From positions 1 through 8,796 of the forward strand of contig CABUMZ010000081.1 in NCBI GenBank assembly GCA_902492825.1: a stretch of DNA of 8,796 bases, written 5' to 3'. The notes under the pieces were generated by a model. That model made no database searches. It saw only the letters and a program-made list of their open reading frames with translations, and was not told where the DNA came from. Every line of letters begins with the position of its first letter. Within the stretch, counting starts at the first letter, position 1. Shown one piece after another: positions 6,534 through 8,796 of the stretch. The translations under genes were made by a program, and so were the position numbers. This DNA comes from an uncultured Collinsella sp. (GTDB lineage Bacteria; Actinomycetota; Coriobacteriia; Coriobacteriales; Coriobacteriaceae).

Positions 6534-6956
6534 TTACAAAGTGCAGCCCACGACCTCGATTATGGCAAAAATCGGCACCAAAAACGGGAGCAATGGCAGG
6601 GAGCGTGATTTTGTGAAGAGGCAGGAGAGGGCCAGGGCCAGGAGTGCGACGGCAAATGCCACGATGCCACCCATAGGGTCGAGCGTGCAAAGCGCGAAGA
6701 GCGCCTTGGCATCCCCCATGCCGATGCCCGGGGCGTGGCGAAGGCGCCGCCAGAGCGACTCAGTGAGCACAAGGGCAAGGTAGACGATGACCGCAAGACC
6801 GGCGTGGTCAAGCGCTGTGTTCAAACCGAGGTCGAGCCAAACGCCCGCCAACGCCGCCACGGCACATGCGCCGGCAAGCCCATTGGGAAACCGTCGCTCT
6901 CGGGCATCAATTGCCACGCCGGCAAAGATGCAAATCCAAAACGGGATATAGGCCAT
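6534..6956 (-). CDS. Small A24-family prepilin-type peptidase
   Basis: A 140-residue, very hydrophobic protein of the A24 aspartic peptidase family (TadV/CpaA/PilD catalytic half), which cleaves type IV prepilin-like signal peptides at the inner face of the membrane. Both catalytic signatures are present: D17 in DARERRFPN (17-25) and D82 in GIGMGDAK (77-84, the GxGD motif). Membrane segments are likely at about 1-16, 28-42, 50-67, 96-113 and 120-138. The N-terminal zinc/methylase domain of PilD is absent, as in TadV/CpaA types. The ATG at 6954-6956 has AGGAGG (6963-6968) 6 nt upstream; an extended frame to 7001 would start inside the upstream terminator. No pilin, Tad or secretion gene is near it, so the substrate is unknown. 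No clear promoter fits between the glycosyltransferase terminator and this start. Confidence 0.88.
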   Translation of the reverse strand: MAYIPFWICIFAGVAIDARERRFPNGLAGACAVAALAGVWLDLGLNTALDHAGLAVIVYLALVLTESLWRRLRHAPGIGMGDAKALFALCTLDPMGGIVAFAVALLALALSCLFTKSRSLPLLPFLVPIFAIIEVVGCTL

Positions 6957-6981
6957 CGGACTCCTCCTCGAGCTGCATCGC

Positions 6982-7029
6982 AAAAGCAAAAACCACCACA
7001 AAGGTGCCTGTCCCCTTTGCGGTGGTTTT
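6982..7029 (-). terminator. Strong intrinsic terminator, REP-like hairpin, after the glycosyltransferase gene
   Basis: On the minus strand AAAACCACCGCAAAGG (7029-7014) pairs with CCTTTGTGGTGGTTTT (7004-6989), a 16-bp stem with one G-U wobble and a 9-nt loop (GGACAGGCA). The T tract TTTTTGCTTTTG follows. The hairpin begins 8 nt after the glycosyltransferase stop. The core GGGGACAGGCACCTTT resembles a palindromic repeat I recall as common in Collinsella and some other bacterial genomes; that is from memory and untested here. Confidence 0.92.
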
Positions 7030-7037
7030 GGTGGTGG

Positions 7038-8333
7038 TTATTTGGCGCCTTGCATGACCTCGTCGAGAGTAACGTTGACGGCGTGCTGCGTCGGGACCCA
7101 GTCGACCTTCAGGAACAGGGCTGCCACCGTGATGGGAATATAGCTGAACATAAAGATCGGAAAGGTAAACAGGTTGGTCACCAAACGCCACTTTTGCGCG
7201 CAATGAATGTGCTTGTACTCGAAGATGGTCGTGAGTAGCGCCAGGATAAAGAAGGTCTGATACATCATGGCGAAGGTCATAATGAGCGAGGCGGCACAAG
7301 CCTGCATCTCGACCTCGGTGGCCAAGAAGCCATGCGAAAGTCCGCCCACGATGAGGAAGGTCGCGTTGGCGAGCATGGAGATCAGGGACAGCAGCATGCC
7401 CGGTGCGATCGTCATAAACATGTCGTAGGCAGCAAAGCGATGATAGCGGAAGGTCGACTTGACCAAGTGCTTACCATAGGTAAAGAACACCTGGTAAAAG
7501 CCCTTAGTCCAACGCATACGCTGTTTCCAGGAGGCCTTAAACGTCACCGGCTGCTCGTCAAAGAACTCCGCCGGCGCATAACCGATGCGGATGCCGTGAA
7601 TGGCGCAGAACGTGGTGAACTGGATGTCCTCGGTCAGCGTGTGGAACTGCCAACCGTGCATGCCCTCGATAACGCTTGACGAGATAAGGTAACCCGAACC
7701 CGAAACAGCGCAGGACGTCTTACAGATATTGCGCGCGTTGTTGAGGAAGCGCGCCTCGCGTAGATACCACGTGGCATTAGCAGCCGAGATCCACGAGCTG
7801 CCGAAGTTCTTGGAATTGCGATAGCTCGTGACCACATGGAAGCCCTGGTCAAAGGCATCGTTCATCTTGGACACGTAATCGCGGGAGATAACGTTGTCGG
7901 CATCGAAGATAAAGTAGCCCTCAAACGTGTCGGGATACTCGTTGAGAATGCGATCGAAACCAAAGTCCATGACCCAGCTCTTGCCCTTTCGGGCCAGGTC
8001 ATTGCGCTCGTAAACAATGGCACCGGCCTCGCGTGCGAGCTGAGCGGTGTTGTCGGTGCAGGCGTCGGCAACGACAAAGACCTCGATAAGCTCGGACGGA
8101 TAGTCCTGGTCCTTGATGGAGCGTACGAGATTGGCAATTACGGCTTCCTCGTTATGCGCCGCGATAAAAAAGGCATAGCGATGGAGTTTTTTGGCCTTGG
8201 GAGGCGCGACCTCGCCACGAAGAGCGCCAATGACAAAGAAGACCACCTGGTACAGAAAGCAGACCGTGAGCAGCGTGACGACAATCTGGTTGAAGATCAC
8301 GATGGGTGTGTTGGTTTGTAAAAAGGCGAGCAT
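7038..8333 (-). CDS. Membrane glycosyltransferase, family 2 (processive-type motifs)
   Basis: A 431-residue inner-membrane enzyme with a GT-A catalytic domain facing the cytoplasm. An N-terminal membrane segment lies at about 13-37. The catalytic domain (about 52-290) has the nucleotide-binding start FFIAAHNEE (55-63), D90 (VVADACTD), the metal-binding DAD (144-146), the acceptor-site TED (234-236) and QRMRW (271-275), the D,D,D,QxxRW set shared by cellulose, hyaluronan and poly-GlcNAc synthases. Three or four membrane segments follow (about 305-335, 345-371, 386-409). This suggests polysaccharide synthesis with export, but sugar and product are unknown, and no PgaB/IcaB, Bcs or capsule gene is adjacent. 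The ATG at 8331-8333 has GGGAG (8339-8343) 5 nt upstream; an in-frame TTG at 8348 overlaps the ribosome-site region. The gene has its own promoter and terminator, so it is probably monocistronic. Confidence 0.9.
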   Translation of the reverse strand: MLAFLQTNTPIVIFNQIVVTLLTVCFLYQVVFFVIGALRGEVAPPKAKKLHRYAFFIAAHNEEAVIANLVRSIKDQDYPSELIEVFVVADACTDNTAQLAREAGAIVYERNDLARKGKSWVMDFGFDRILNEYPDTFEGYFIFDADNVISRDYVSKMNDAFDQGFHVVTSYRNSKNFGSSWISAANATWYLREARFLNNARNICKTSCAVSGSGYLISSSVIEGMHGWQFHTLTEDIQFTTFCAIHGIRIGYAPAEFFDEQPVTFKASWKQRMRWTKGFYQVFFTYGKHLVKSTFRYHRFAAYDMFMTIAPGMLLSLISMLANATFLIVGGLSHGFLATEVEMQACAASLIMTFAMMYQTFFILALLTTIFEYKHIHCAQKWRLVTNLFTFPIFMFSYIPITVAALFLKVDWVPTQHAVNVTLDEVMQGAK

Positions 8334-8368
8334 GCAGGCTCCCAGCAACGTGTAACGTAAACAATCGT

Positions 8369-8397
8369 ATATCTTACCGCAGGCTTACCGAGTTCAA
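8369..8397 (-). promoter_or_regulatory. Probable promoter of the glycosyltransferase gene, with 7-bp direct repeat in spacer
   Basis: On the minus strand a TTGAAC -35 (8392-8397) is followed by AGATAT (8369-8374) after 17 nt, with TAAGAT (8371-8376) as an alternative -10. Start of transcription would be near 8361, giving a leader of about 28 nt. The spacer holds two copies of CGGTAAG (8384-8390 and 8373-8379) separated by 4 nt, an 11-nt period, as expected for two protein contacts on the same DNA face. Pattern-based assignment. Confidence 0.5.
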
Positions 8398-8415
8398 GAA
8401 ACCACCTAATACTGG

Positions 8416-8796
8416 CTAGGCTTCGAGAAGACCGAGCTGCGGAACGATTTCATCTCCAACGGCCGTGCGACCGAGCGAGCGCGGAGCCAGATCGTCGAGA
8501 ACCGCAGCGAGATCCCACGGCAACTCGTCACGGCACTCAATGCGCTTCCCCGTTACGGGATGATCGAACGCAACGCGCCAAGAATGCAGGAACTGCCTGG
8601 TCAGGCCCTGATCGGCACGCGCATCGCACTTGCCGTAGAGCGGATCGCCCACGCAGGCGTGGTTGATATGGCGCATATGCACGCGAATCTGATGTGTGCG
8701 GCCCGTAAACAGGTGGCACTCAACGAGCGTATAGCCGTCGTCAAAACGCGTGGAATCAAAGCGCTCGAGGACCTTAAAGGTCGTAATGGCCTGACG
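8416..8796 (-). CDS. RluA-family pseudouridine synthase, C-terminal part (cut by window edge)
   Basis: The last 126 codons of an RNA pseudouridine synthase of the RluA/RluC/RluD family, which isomerises uridines in 23S rRNA or tRNA. The frame is open to the right edge. The family signature CHLFTGRTHQIRVHMRH followed by HACVGDPLYGK is clear near the start of the fragment, and FLHSWRVAFDHPVTGK matches the usual C-terminal region (LHA..L.F.HP). The catalytic Asp motif (HRLDxxTSG) and any S4 domain lie outside the window, so activity and subfamily cannot be judged. The stop is TAG at 8416-8418. The next gene begins about 80 nt on with its own promoter; no terminator is visible between them. Confidence 0.94.
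   Translation of the reverse strand, partial: RQAITTFKVLERFDSTRFDDGYTLVECHLFTGRTHQIRVHMRHINHACVGDPLYGKCDARADQGLTRQFLHSWRVAFDHPVTGKRIECRDELPWDLAAVLDDLAPRSLGRTAVGDEIVPQLGLLEA

Noticed and set aside
6957..7001. Longer peptidase starting at 7001
   Set aside because: The added 15 residues would be encoded by the 3' arm and T tract of the terminator, and the AGGAGG site points to the ATG at 6956.
8349..8415. Terminator for the RluA-family gene in the gap before the glycosyltransferase
   Set aside because: No stem-loop with a T tract is visible on the minus strand; the notable repeat there is direct, not inverted.

Overview
The window looks like a chromosomal segment of a Coriobacteriia actinobacterium, most likely Collinsella or a close relative. 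This rests on the moderately high G+C coding sequence, the protein flavour, and a rarA / DUF948 / alaS gene order that I recall as typical of Actinobacteria. It is an inference from sequence style, not a database match. All nine genes I support lie on the minus strand, so transcription runs from high to low coordinates. Nothing convincing is encoded on the plus strand, and I see no tRNA, rRNA, CRISPR array, insertion sequence or prophage gene.

In transcription order: (1) 8796-8416, the C-terminal part of an RluA-family pseudouridine synthase, cut by the window edge. (2) 8333-7038, a membrane-bound family 2 glycosyltransferase with its own probable promoter and a very strong hairpin terminator directly after its stop. 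(3) 6956-3845, a run of three genes: a small orphan A24 prepilin-type peptidase, an HD-domain dNTP triphosphohydrolase (dgt-like) and the AAA+ ATPase rarA. (4) 3744-588, a tight four-gene operon: a DUF948 membrane-anchored coiled-coil protein, an RsbW/SpoIIAB-like anti-sigma factor, a SigB/SigF-type sigma factor and an AI-2E/PerM-family membrane protein. Its members overlap by 8 nt, are separated by 1 nt and overlap by 4 nt, and the operon ends in an intrinsic terminator. (5) 436-1, the N-terminal third or less of the aminoacylation region of alanyl-tRNA synthetase, driven by a promoter whose -35 box overlaps the preceding terminator.

The most interesting part is the sigma module. The anti-sigma protein has the fold signature of an HATPase anti-sigma factor but lacks the N-box asparagine and has no recognisable glycine-rich ATP-lid motif, and no anti-anti-sigma (STAS) gene is beside it. 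The usual kinase-driven partner switch may therefore not operate here, or may operate differently. The module sits between DUF948 and alaS, which I recall as near neighbours in many actinobacteria, so it looks like a lineage-specific insertion into an old gene neighbourhood. The other items worth a look are a REP-like hairpin used as a terminator, a promoter with a helically phased direct repeat, and the orphan peptidase that has no visible promoter of its own.
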